64,000 bases of DNA, taken from contig JADNRY010000027.1 of NCBI GenBank assembly GCA_015501585.1, positions 339,389 through 403,388 of the forward strand, read 5' to 3'. This DNA comes from Rhodocollybia butyracea (lineage: Eukaryota > Basidiomycota > Agaricomycetes > Agaricales > Omphalotaceae). Position 1 is the stretch's first letter. Each line of letters starts with the position of its first letter. Below the pieces are notes generated by a model that ran no database searches, was not told the DNA's origin, and worked only from the letters and a program-made list of their open reading frames with translations. Positions 33,606 to 44,127 of this stretch are shown here, one piece after another. The translations under genes and the position numbers were made by a program.

Positions 33606-33875
33606 ATGAGGAAAAACACAAAAAACCCCACTACCATCACTACTACTGAAGCCACCTCTAAAGCCGCTGGTGATAAAGCCATGGTGAAGAAACCTCGCAG
33701 CAAGAAGGCCGATGTTGCTCCTCCCAAGGCAAAGAAGGAGCGTGCAAAGCCCATCGAATGGGTGGACAATCCAAGCTGGATACACAAAGGTTTATGGACC
33801 TTGTTTGGGAAGAGAATGCGTGTCCGGCGAATTTCGTCTATCCATTCTCGAGTAGCCCGAAAGTGGTTCCTATAG
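33606..33875 (+). pseudogene. N-terminus of a transposon-borne DNA-binding-type protein
   Basis: A Thr/Lys/Ala-rich start, then KPIEWVDNPSWI. The WVDNPSWT-type motif begins the second, non-catalytic protein commonly encoded with transposons in Agaricomycetes. Homology stops there, and the remaining frame runs into antisense of the opposite fragment. Confidence 0.5.
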
Positions 33876-34138
33876 CGCTCTTCTTCCCATTCTTCTTCAG
33901 ATGAGCTTGTGGAAATATGATCAGCCTCTGAAGTTGAGGCGATGGAAGACAGGGAAGAGAGAGAAGAGAGAGAGGAAAGAGAAGAGGCATCAGAGCTGTC
34001 GTCGTCATGGTTGCCGCTGACGGAATCATCGTCTGAGGTATCGACGGCGGCACGCCGTTTTTGTCGCCATTCCTGAAGTTGTTGAGCGTATTTAAAGGCA
34101 CCACGAAGGACGCGCTGACGTGCGGATACTCTAGGCAT
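33876..34138 (-). pseudogene. N-terminus of a DDE transposase, probably Harbinger-like
   Basis: Starts MPRVSARQRVLRGAFKYAQQ. It has a Ser/Asp-rich segment with a run of SSL repeats, then an acidic stretch and RYRNHFRATREWIDEIRRTR leading to RILFPNKVHK. I recall this spacing from N-termini of Agaricomycete PIF/Harbinger transposases. The catalytic core is missing because the sequence joins the opposite gene. The frame stays open to 33563, but the part past about 33780 is antisense. Confidence 0.5.
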
Positions 34139-34347
34139 GATGATGGGACAAGAGCCAAAATTATTCTCAATTTACAGTTGACTAGTTCATGTACTGAAAA
34201 TATATATATCTAGGTGGGGGGTTCACGACGGAACCGTTTTTTCGTCTTTTTTCGGCCTTTTTTGAGTGAAAAAAGAGTTCAAAAAAGAGCTAAAAAAGAA
34301 ATCAAAAAAGGATCAAAAAAGGATTTCAACCCGTCGTGAAACGCCCT

Positions 34348-35111
34348 AATGTATACTATCAAGCCTCAAGCTCAAGCCTCTCCAAATCCCTCCAAATCCC
34401 TTCAAGCTTCCGGGCCTTTACTGTTCTTGTTGAACTTCAAAGCCTTCAAACGTGTCTCTGGTTCTTCAATGTTCTTCAAGGCCTCAAGTGCAATGTTAAC
34501 CTTCGTCGAGTGCCCTCAAGCAACGTTTACTTTCAACATCTAGTTTGGGAGGTGGTGTGATTGGAAAGCAGGCAGTAAGGAGACGGCGTTGCGGTTGTGC
34601 ATGCTCGATGTACTATTCTAGTACCATTTGTACTAATTAGTTAGCCAATATACATTTTTTATTACTTTTCTATGCCATTGTTTAAGCATATGGAACGTGG
34701 AACGATAAACAGCGCTGGAATGCTCACAACCTGCCTTAACTCATCAGAATCATTTTAGTGAACTTCAAGTAGGCATAATTGTTTTTATACATTTAAACAT
34801 GCAAGGATTATTTTACCTGATTGTAACCAGATTACCGAAAAGGGGGCTATCCATATTATGGTATATATTGCTATAGAATCATCTGAAATCGTTGCACTAG
34901 GATTGTTGCGGTTTTACCAGATTATAATTGATTCGCCGGAACGGTAACCGGTTATGATAGCTACCTAAATTTAGTGATGTTTTCACACGTTCGTTCTCTT
35001 CCTTACTTACTTCCACCATCCATTCCTTCCCTTATCCCTTTTCTTCCTACGCCCTCTGGGCAGGACGACCTACGACGAGCTACGATAACGACAAATCGAC
35101 TGCACAGGCCC
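34348..35111. other. Intergenic, nothing seen
   Basis: 34360-34440 repeats CTCAAGCCTC and CTCCAAATCC words in short tandem. No gene recognised. Confidence 0.45.
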
Positions 35112-35492
35112 TCATTGATATAAATAACGCAAATCCTCTCGCTTACCACGTTGTCCCAGGAATTCGAATAGACATTCCAAAGCCACCTTCAGCATATCTT
35201 CTACCGATTCCTCGCCTCGCTTTAGTGCGGTAGCACTTGTAGCGGTTTGGTTCATCTTCGGCGTAATGTTTGTTTTGGTTTCTTTACTTCCCTTCCAACT
35301 CGACGAGCTTCGGGAATCGATGGTATATGCTTCAGTCATTGGCGCACGCCTAGCCCATGACGTTGGGGGTAAAAATCCCTCCTGTCCTCCGGGCTCCCTG
35401 ATGGTCGGAGGTGAGAGGTCTAGTTTCCTTGCCTTATAGCCCGTGCTGTAAGGAAACCTCAGCTTCTTGACCTCTGAAGGAACTCCAAACAA
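35112..35492 (-). CDS. Unrecognised open frame, 126 codons
   Basis: Starts MFGVPSEVKKLRFPYSTGYK, with a polar, Ser/Thr/Pro-rich middle and a more hydrophobic end (VEDMLKVALECLFEFLGQRG). No domain or intron structure supports it. It could be a chance frame. Confidence 0.2.
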   Translation of the reverse strand: MFGVPSEVKKLRFPYSTGYKARKLDLSPPTIREPGGQEGFLPPTSWARRAPMTEAYTIDSRSSSSWKGSKETKTNITPKMNQTATSATALKRGEESVEDMLKVALECLFEFLGQRGKREDLRYLYQ

Positions 35493-35785
35493 TTTCCCTT
35501 TGCATAGTTCATCCTACCTCGCATGTACAGAAGTCAGGCAACGCGTGAGCACGTGTAGCTGCCTGTATAGTAATAAGTAATTCTTCTCTCTGCAGGGGTA
35601 GATGTATGGGAACAAGTTGATGAGGCAAAGCTCAGTTTCCCGTTGTTAAAAAGCTATAATAGTGTACCAACTCATATACTTGCAACAGCTATCGAAATTT
35701 GTAAAGAAATGCCACACTACTTATGAACAATAAGTAACAAACATTCATTACTTATTCACATATTGCACCGTTAGTGTGTCATTGG

Positions 35786-36748
35786 TTATTCCCAAGGTTC
35801 TACAATGGACCCAAAAGGAACATTGTCTATAACTCGGTGAAGGTAGCCATGATAGTATCCCCTGACCGAACCGAAGCTCTCCGTCGCCGTCCTTGAAATC
35901 CTATCAAAGTCAATCAACCTCCAAGCATACGTTTTTCCACTGAAAGGCGAGGGAAGGCTCGGGAGGCCACCTTGGTTTGGGCTAAGCACGGAAAGCATAT
36001 TTGCCCAGCGAAGATCATCGTGGTAGATCCGCAAGTGTGCGAAATCACAACAGATGTCGAAGAGATCAGATCTATAAAAAAAAAGATTCAAGTTGCATTC
36101 GAGTCGTTGATAGCAGAAGATAAAAACAAAACCTACTCAGCTCCATCCGGTAGTGGTTCTCCAAGCACCAATCGACCACCAACTTTCTCAAGAAGAAGTA
36201 TAGACATTGGCCCAAAATCGAAATAGTCTAGGAGCCTTTGGGGTCAACCAATATCATTAAGTGATATGAGGGAGGATAGGACTCAGTTCAACATACCGGG
36301 CCTGAAAGAAGCCATAGCATCGTGGGATAGCAGATCCCTGCAAACAGAGCATGGTCTCATACGCAGTCGCCTCCTTCGTCAAATCAGGAGAATGAAGAGC
36401 ACGGGCAAGCTTCACAACCAAAGGAGGGATCCGATAATTGGAGTCATTTCCATACGGAATTGAGCATTCACAATCAAAGATTATTCCAGCTCGGCCTTCT
36501 GAAAGGATTTTTCCCAATGAGATGTGCAGTGCCAGGTTTCCAGATGGCGGGAGTTTGAAAGGAGGATCGGGATATGGTAGGGAAAACTTAGCATTCTGCT
36601 CCCTTGTGTCTATATCATCAAGAATGTCCGGGGTCGGAGGCTTGGTGCGCTGAAGAACAACCGGAATTTTAGGACTTTTCCATCGCTTGTCGATCTCCCC
36701 GGACACGAGCACAATTGCAGAGACTGCGTTCAGCGGCTGCGGGGTCAT
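35786..36748 (-). CDS. Protein kinase-like (FunK1-type) protein, three exons
   Basis: Exons 36748-36283, 36227-36137 and 36071-35786 sum to 281 codons. The N-lobe reads LGKILSEGRAGIIFDCECS (glycine loop), PPLVVKLARALHSPDLTKEA (Lys plus the helix Glu region) and CLQGSAIPRCYGFFQA. The middle has ILLLEKVGGRLVLGEPLPDG. The catalytic loop is YHDDLRWANML (H-D-x-x-x-x-N pattern) and the metal site is RLIDFDRI (DFD in place of DFG). This matches the small kinase-like proteins expanded in basidiomycetes. Exon 1 needs a non-consensus GTCCTA donor; the consensus GTATGT at 36296 would break the frame. Substrate unknown; activity uncertain. Confidence 0.8.
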
Positions 36749-37764
36749 TTATTGAGGCTCGGGTTAAGGAATAAAGAAAACAAATGGATGCGAACCAGAT
36801 ATTCGGCCATAGAAATTTGATCAGAAATTTGTTCTCGGATGAAGAGGGGAGAGCTGAACGTTTTTGAAGAGAGTTTCGCCACAGCTCACACGCGCAGCCA
36901 TCTTTATGGCGTGCATCTGTCATACGCACAACAAGTGTGGGTCCCCTTGAACGTGTCCTGAGCACGACGGAGAGGTCTACCGGTTTGGCATCAGACGTGG
37001 TGCATATAAAACGAATGCTGGCTCACCTCAGGCTGTCTGCCCTCCATTTTGTCTCGATCACCTGCAGTGAAAACTTGAGCTCCTTTTTGGCCAGGGATTC
37101 TGATTTATGGAGAATGTGTTAAAGCGATGGGCGAAGATATATTATCCACCGATCTTCCGTGACTTCAGTATCCTACGTTCACCATTGATTAAGCGGATGG
37201 ACCTACAGAGTCCAAATCTGATTCCAGAACGCCTTGCATTTTCTGCTTGTGTTCGCCACAAAATGTGACCAACTTGCTCATCGTACCCATTAGGGAGAGC
37301 GATCATGAGGTTCTTCGCCTTGTTCTCGCCACAAACTCGCCACAGGAGATAGAACAATTGCTTACTACCCTTCAACTACCCGTTATATTTGTCACGGTGC
37401 CACAAAACGCGCCACAGAACAGAATGCTATATAAATGAGGCAGTAAATGAGGCGACACTGAACTTGAAGGACTTCCTCACACTCCTGAAGATACGGCAAT
37501 GTCGCAAACCCTATGTACTCCTGATCGTTTTTGTGTTCAAAATCAACCGTTAACAGCTCTTGGGCCAAATGGTTTCTAGTTGATTATTTCATGTTCGCTC
37601 CAGATTCCAGTCGTCACGCTCACAGTCCGCCACTACATCAGATCGAAACGAGAACTCATCAATCAAAGCCGTCGAGTTCATCACAACTTACCCCCTGTCT
37701 CCGCCAAAGAAGGCAGTCCTACTTTAGCCTATCTCGGTATCCACGAGCAAGTCCACGAGCGAAC
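36749..37764. other. Intergenic, no gene assigned
   Basis: Short frames only. The region upstream of the kinase start should hold its promoter, but no clear TATA element stands out. Confidence 0.4.
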
Positions 37765-37873
37765 TTGAACGTCGTTCTTGATTAAAATCCGAGCATGGAC
37801 GTGCTACTAGTAGGAGCGAGAGATGGACATAGTGTATCTGCTTTCTCTAGAGAGAGCGCGAGTGGATATTGAT
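37765..37873 (+). pseudogene. Relic of the copper amine oxidase last exon
   Basis: ACGTCGTTCTTGATTAAAAT, AATCCGAGCATGGACGTG and the following 80 bases align with the amine oxidase tail at 1820-1925. The shared protein text is NPSMDV, RDG..SVSAFS.ES.SG. CAA has become TAA, one T is lost in TTCTTTGAT, and there is a short indel after MDV. Only the tail of the gene is recognisable here, just upstream of the TPR gene. Confidence 0.8.
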
Positions 37874-38021
37874 CGTGACATCGTGTATATTTGGTTGAGC
37901 TAGCTTTGACTCGTGAGAGATAAGAAGTGACCTGGTCGTCACGTAACCAAAACTATTTTCAGAACCGTGATCAATACGGTTAATACCGTACCCGCCAGAC
38001 TCTTAATCCTTGATATTGGCC

Positions 38022-41000
38022 ATGGCTTCTGAAGCCTTCGTAGAAGCCTCAGTTTCTTCCGAGTCGCTGCTACATTCTACCACTAAAGACACGTCTCATC
38101 TTCGCTCTACTGAACCAAGTCTCGAGCAACCAGATGGAGATTCTATAGAAGCCGACACATCCGCGCCGCATAAAAAGAAGAAGAAGAAGAAACCAAAGAA
38201 ATCGGCAGCTGCGAAAGCCAAAGAGGCGGCCGCGAAGAAAGCAACTGCAGCTGCAGACGCAGACCGGCCGCCAGTTCTGTGTATCAGCAGGAACAAGCAC
38301 TGGCGATATATCAGCTCATACCACGTTCGTTTCTCTCGATTTTTTACCAACTAAAATTTTTCTGACACCAACACCAACAGGGGCCCTGGCTCCAATTGCC
38401 TCTAGAACTGCTCGAGTCCCTATTTGCTCTGAATCTCGACCCAGCAACGCTTTCAGTTCCAGAACCCGTACCCGTTCCCCATTCGTTCGGCACCCCGCGC
38501 CTTCCTAGCACCGGCAGCACTCCCCAATTCCCCAAGATCCGCGACACAAGTTTCGAAAGCCTCATATCCGACCCCGACTCTCCTGGTGGCCCTGGCGGCA
38601 GATTCACCAGCCACGAACATCATATGCTAACCACCACAACCCCACTGCCACCTCCTATTCCCTTACCCCTACCGAAACCAGGTAAAGCCCCTCCACCTCC
38701 TATCGACCCCGGCGTATTCCGCAACGTCACGTCGATTCGTAAACTCATCGACGAAGCTGCTGAGCTCTCTGTACGTGCGGCGTCTGGACTGTCCGCTGCA
38801 GAGCTCGCGTCGCCGAGTATGTACGGTGGCATGAACGGGTATAATGGGAATTCGTGGGCCGCTGCACAGGCGTTGGGCATCAACCCTTTAGGTGGGAATG
38901 GTGGCAGGAACGTCGCGATGAGTGCGATGCGGATCCATAGGCTGAGGGCTTTGGCGGTTCAGAAGCTGGCGCAGGCGTACAAGGCGGACGAGATTGCGTC
39001 GAGTGTTATGGTTATGCAGGGTGGAAGTGTTTTTGACGACGTGGCGGAGAAGGTGCTGAAAGTTGGTACGTGTCGCTGTTTTTTTTCGTTAGACGTGTTC
39101 GCCTGCTAACAATAGGTCTTAGACCCGAATGATGTAGATGCGAAATATGTACACTTCTTCCATGAAAAGATCCCTTCTCGGTTCGTGCTTTCCATCATTA
39201 CTTAGTTTTCATTTCATCTTTTCTTATGTTGATATCACAGGCAATTGGCTGAATCTACAACAACGCAAATATTGGACGACCTTATCGCAGCCAACCCCCA
39301 ACGACTCGAATACTTCCGAACTAGAGGCGTCGTCCACTGCTTCCGAGACGAATACTCTCAAGCTATCAAAGACTTTACACACGCATTGAAAGAAGCACGC
39401 GCAGCTCGTAAATACAAGATGATGAACCGCGATCATAGCAGTGGCGGCGGCAAGATTGGAAAGCGAGATAAAGCTGGTAAAGGTTCCGGTACCGGGAAGA
39501 AAAAGAAGGGAAGAAACGCTGGTGGCAGCGGGGGACGAACAAACGGACAGGCTCCACCTAATGGTACCAGCGCAGCGTTAGAGGATGTAGACTCAGATGG
39601 CGGCGGCGGGGATGGCGGGATGGGTGATAACGGCGAATGTCCTACGCCGTTACACCCTTCTGCTCTCCCTGACGCCCCCGACCCCATGGAGCCCCAACTC
39701 CTATTCCTCCGTGGATCAGCCTACCTCTCGCAAGCAGTCCACCTCATCGAGCTGGCCGTGCTCGACCTCGAGGGTCTCGACGCCACCGCGAAACCCAAGG
39801 ACGGCTCTTCTCCCAGCTCCACCTCCCAACAAACAACCCTTCCTTCCAGCGCCTACGATACGTCCGAAATCCGCCTATGTTACCTCCCCGACAGCTTATA
39901 CGGCGGTGTTGAGATCGGTAATCCTGCTGGTCCCCTAGGCCCCTCTGATGCCCCGAAACTCAAAGCATACCGCGAGGTCCTGGCAGCCCCCGACTTCCGC
40001 GACCACATCACCTCCCTGATCAAGAAAGGCATCCGCGACCACGAGCGTTTCCTCAACCACTTTGATACCCTCGAAGCCGACCTGAGCCACGAAAAGGGCA
40101 AAGGAGGCGCCGGGAGCCCCTCCCTAAAAGGCCAAACCGAGTACGCATTCGCCCTCTCCGAATCCACGCGCCCAGGCAACTACGCTTCATCCCCAGGACC
40201 AGGCTCCCCACCTCCCTTCCCCGACAGCCGCTTCCCGCCCCCCTCCGCAGCGATGTTCACCACCTACCACCCCCTCCTCGTCGAATCGCACTACACCATC
40301 CTCCTCGCCTCGCTCATGCTCGGCAACTTCTCCGGCGCCGTCCCCAAGTTCATCCGCACCGCCGCGCTCGTCGACGGCCTCGAGGGCTACCCCGTGTTCT
40401 TACCCCCGCGCTCCATGGCGCAAGCCGAGTTCGTGGAGGTGCTGGAGCGCCTCGCGGGCGGCTGGAGGAAAGGCGCCTTCGAAGACGAGTATGCGCTGGT
40501 TCCCGCCAGCGGCAGGAACAGCGCGTCTTCTTCCTCCTCGCCTCTTACGAGTAGTGCGCCGTCGACGTATAGTGGTGCTGGATCCTCGGGGTCTTCAAGT
40601 CCCGCGACTACCACCACAGATTTGTACGACGATGTCTTCGTCAGCAACACACAACCTGAATTCTCAGCTGATATCGGTATAGCAGAAGCAGCGTCTTCTT
40701 CCCTTTCCGGGTTCGCCTACAGCTCCAGCTCCTCAAGACCATTCATCCCAGTCGACCACGCCCCTTCTCCTTCCCCCACCTTCCGGTTCTCCGAACGCCC
40801 CGACGCGAGCGAGGCCCTCGACAATCTCAGGATCCTCCTAGCCCCCGTCATCGCACGACAGCGCGAGCGCGCAGACGCAGCGGCAGCTGAGAGGAACAGG
40901 GAGAAGGAAAAAGCCACTTTGCGGGCTGTAGCTATAAGCGCTGGAGGAGCTGGTGCTGGGAAAGGTAAAAGTGCTAGTGCTGAGAAGAAGCCGGTGCCTA

Positions 41001-41083
41001 TTAATATCCCTTTGCATGGGCCGAGGGTAGAAGTCGTTCTAGCGTGGTTGGGGGCGGTTCATCTTCCTGAGTTGGATGGATAG
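38022..41083 (+). CDS. TPR-containing protein with low-complexity linkers, 962 aa, four exons
   Basis: Exons 38022-38324, 38381-39065, 39123-39180 and 39241-41083 sum to 963 codons with GT..AG introns. The N-terminus is acidic, then a Lys/Ala tract (K7 and KKSAAAKAKEAAAKK, about residues 45-85), then PPVLCISRNKHWRYISSYHG and LPLELLESLFALNLDP. A tetratricopeptide-like unit NPQRLEYFRTRGVVHCFRDE..AIKDFTHALKEA follows after exon 3. A GKKKKGRN/Gly-rich insert and EPQLLFLRGSAYLSQAVHLI (second TPR-like helix pair) come next, with HPLLVESHYTILLASLMLGN further on. The C-terminus has Ser-rich runs and an Ala/Arg/Glu coiled region. TPRs bind proteins; partner unknown. A relic of this gene lies at 47005-47755. 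Confidence 0.9.
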
Positions 41084-41142
41084 TGGTACTACTATCAGTG
41101 TGTTCACTATTGGTGTGTTTCTTGGATGCTGCTTGTGATTAT

Positions 41143-41412
41143 GCGAGGACGATATCGTACTTTCTACCCTTTTTTTTGATTTTAGTATATAATGAAATAA
41201 TAACCAGTCTGCCCAGCACTTACCTGCGACAAGTACCTGTTTTCCTCGAAGATAACCATGCATGTGGGTATTGACAGCGATGGACGATATCTTTCTACCT
41301 TTTTTTTTTTTTTTGATTTTAGTATATAATGGATAATAACCGGTGTCTGCCTACCCTTAGTACCTAGTAATCAGTCCTTCAGTCGCGACAAGTACTCGCT
41401 TTCCTCGAGCAT
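41143..41412. repeat. Tandem duplication, about 130 bp, in the 3' flank
   Basis: GGACGATATC, the poly-T run, TGATTTTAGTATATAATG, ATAATAACC and CGACAAGTAC..TTTCCTCGA occur in the same order at 41150-41250 and 41282-41408. The T-run has grown from 8 to 17 bases in the second copy. This lies just after the TPR gene stop, so both copies may be transcribed in the 3' UTR. Confidence 0.75.
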
Positions 41413-41480
41413 GTTGGTAGGAAGCTCAGCACTGGCAGATGATATTTCTCGAATCTCAAATGAAATTGACAATTGAACGG

Positions 41481-41775
41481 GTGTACATGAATGAATGCTT
41501 GCCGCTCAGTAAACTCCAAGTAGACCCGGCGTTTGATCTCTCCGACCATGACCGACCTCGAGTTGTGAAAGCTTTGAAGGCTTTACGCGTACATCCTATT
41601 CTATTTTTTATATTCTCAATCAATTCTCATTGACAAATGGGTTTGTACATAAATTGCTTGCCGCTGACCAGCGCTAACCCTCGTAAACCCAGCTTTGACG
41701 TGACCGAACTTGACCGCACCTCGAGTTGTGAGCGCTGAAGCTTTGAAAGCTTTACGCGTACATCCTTCACAGTCC
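41481..41775. repeat. Second tandem duplication, about 120 bp
   Basis: TGTACAT, GCTTGCCGCT, GTAxACCC, CCTCGAGTTGTGA, GCTTTGAA and GCTTTACGCGTACATCCT recur in order at 41482-41596 and 41644-41767. The copies have diverged by small indels. No coding function seen. Confidence 0.7.
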
Positions 41776-42174
41776 CAATCACGTAGTACAGACACTGGTG
41801 GTTCTTTCAATTTGAAGGATCGTCCTGCAGGCTGCAACTCAGTCCCTTGCTCTACTGGTGTACACCTCCGCTCCAAGCCGACTGGAAATGCCTGGGATTA
41901 TCGCCTTCAGAGACTATTCAGAATCCAGATATCTTTTTCATAGCGCCACTGCGAGGTCGGTACCAGTGACCCCTCAAATTTAATACGTGGATCTTCGACT
42001 GTCATAGTCTACTTTAATCAAACTATATAAAAAGTTGCGCTGATTGACGCTGACAGGAACACCAGTGGAGGAAGTGGGAGGCTTCGTTATGGATAATTAC
42101 ACAGTCCGGCAGTACACACTGACGACGACGAATTGCCGAAAGTCTACGTCAGGCTGCGTCAGTCTCACCTAGGC

Positions 42175-42182
42175 TATAAAAG
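42175..42182 (+). promoter_or_regulatory. TATA box of the aldo/keto reductase gene
   Basis: TATAAAAG lies 87 bp upstream of the start codon at 42269 with a plausible 5' leader between. No other core element was assigned. Confidence 0.55.
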
Positions 42183-42268
42183 ATGTTCGTTCAAAGTACA
42201 ATCTTGTCAAAAGAATCCCAACAGACACACTAGCACCCCATCTTAGTTCCATCCTACACGAAAACAAA

Positions 42269-43690
42269 ATGTCCATCTTTCTGCCTGCGCCTCCTCCACC
42301 CACCAAGCTCGGGGTACTTCGAGTATTTTCGCCCAATGCTGGAGTGCACCTCTCCCCGCTATGCCTTGGGGCCATGAGCATCGGAGACAAATGGAATGAC
42401 TTCATGGGCTCCATGGACAAGGACGCCAGCTTCAAGCTCCTCGACACCTACTTTGAAATGGGCGGAAACTTCATCGACACGGCGAATAACTACCAAGACG
42501 AAACTTCCGAAGGGTTCATCGGGGAATGGATGGAAAAACGAGGGATCAGAGACCAGGTTTTTGTCGCCACAAAGGTGAAAAAAACGAAATCGGTTACATA
42601 TATTTGCTCGTCAGATTTACTGATCTTGACTGTACAGTTCACGACGAACTTCAAACGTGGCAATGATTCCATCGCCCAAAAGGCCAATTACACGGGAAAC
42701 AACCTCAAATCGATGCATATCAGCGTCGAGGCGAGCTTGAAAAAGCTCCGCACGTCCTACATCGACTTGTTGTATGTCCATTGGTGGGACTACGATACCT
42801 CTATCAAAGAGGTCATGGACGGACTCCATTCGCTTGTGACCCAAGGAAAGGTTCTATACCTTGTAAGTAAACTCCAATACCACTTTCATCTATGTGCTTA
42901 ATGTAATTCGCATAGGGAATATCCGACACCCCTGCTTGGGTGGTTTCTCAAGCTAACGAGTATGCCCGAAGCAATGGCAAAACCCCGTTCGTTGTTTACC
43001 AGGGGCTCTGGAACGTCCTTGATCGTTCCTTTGAACGGGATATCATCCCTATGGCTCGTTCATTAGGTATATCTGCCCCCAAGCCACGCATATATCTTGC
43101 TAAACTTTTTACAACTTGCAGGCTTAGCTCTGGCGCCCTGGGGTGTCCTCGGTCAAGGCAAATTGCGCACTGATGCAGAGGAACAACGACGCAAGGAAAG
43201 CGGCGAGAACGGACGTACCATGTTGGGTGACTGGCAAAGGAACGAAGCAGAAGTCAAGATATCCCGTGCCTTGGAAAAAGTTGCCAGCGAAGTAGGAGTA
43301 GGTAGCAACATTGGTGCCGGTGCGTTTCCCTTCAATAACGGGGTGTCTTTCTCCTTCATTGAACTTTTTTCCCCAGTTGCTATCGCGTATGTGATGCAGA
43401 AGACACCTTATGTGTTCCCTATTATAGGAGGACGGAAAATCGAACATCTTCAAGCGAATGTACAGGCATTGAAAATCTCGCTCACTAAGGAACAAATCCA
43501 ATTCTTGGAGGGTGTTATCCCGTTCGATGCAGGATTTCCTCACAGTCACATTGTATGTACTACCCATTCTTGGATGTGGTATAAACTGACTTTTGATTAG
43601 GGAGATGGAACGGAACCTTTCGTTGGAATGTTGAATGCAATGACACTCCAGAAGGTCCCAATGTCCCAGCCAATCAAGCCTATCGATTAA
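42269..43690 (+). CDS. Aldo/keto reductase, aryl-alcohol dehydrogenase type, six exons
   Basis: Exons 42269-42574, 42638-42862, 42916-43066, 43122-43319, 43377-43552 and 43601-43690 give 381 aa in one frame. It reduces aldehydes with NADPH in a TIM-barrel fold. The catalytic tetrad is visible: Asp70 and Tyr75 in [12 protein letters not shown], Lys102 at the end of exon 1 (VFVATK), and His150 in [67 protein letters not shown] (cofactor phosphate-binding end) and [18 protein letters not shown] are family landmarks of fungal aryl-alcohol dehydrogenase and norsolorinic acid reductase-like enzymes. Length is normal. Fungi often use such enzymes in lignin-derived aromatic aldehyde metabolism; the actual substrate is unknown. 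Confidence 0.95.
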
Positions 43691-44127
43691 ACGAATAGCT
43701 GCAGTAGTCGGCTCCGCCCCATGATCGAACTAGTACTACATTCCATGTTTTACTGTAGAACTGAATGAATATCATTTGAAAGTTCCAAGTACTTGCAACT
43801 TCCGATACGCAGGAAGTAGAGCTACCGATTTGACTTGAACGAACCCTGCTGATATATGCATGAGTGCTATAAACTAGAATTAGAAGTCTCCTTGAAGTCT
43901 CCCCAAAACCTCTACTATTCTTCTATTCTACTTTTCCTCATAGCCGTGTTTGCCCAATTGATGTTTAGTTCGAATCTGATCAGATGATGGAAGATTATGC
44001 ATATGGACTAGTAGTACTATAGTAGTTTAAGCTGTGGCGTACACGAGTCACGAGTCTATCAAACTTAGGTAATGTGGAACTGAACAGTGGTACTACTACC
44101 AGTACCACTATTTGTCCCTATTCTGCA
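43691..44127. other. Intergenic between reductase and F-box copy 1
   Basis: No gene. The words CAAACTTAGGTAATGTGG just upstream of the F-box copy (about 44061) recur upstream of copy 2 (about 61424), which marks the shared duplicated leader. Confidence 0.5.

Larger units (their letters stand above)
33318..34347. mobile_element. Deletion derivative of a two-gene TIR DNA transposon (about 1.03 kb)
   Basis: The ends AGGGCGTTTCACGACGGG and CCCGTCGTGAAACGCCCT are perfect inverted repeats. Subterminal arms of T6/A6 tracts every 11-13 bp also mirror each other. Flanking duplication is either AAT (33315-33317 and 34348-34350) or TA, depending on the exact end. Two frames face each other inside (33606 + and 34138 -), consistent with loss of the middle of a two-gene element such as PIF/Harbinger. 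A short hairpin (GATGCAGAAAAGGC and its complement) sits at 33424-33462. Confidence 0.78.

Noticed and set aside
33876..34138. Tandem SSL repeats as a functional Ser-rich domain
   Set aside because: They lie in the truncated transposase N-terminus, so they are part of a dead fragment.
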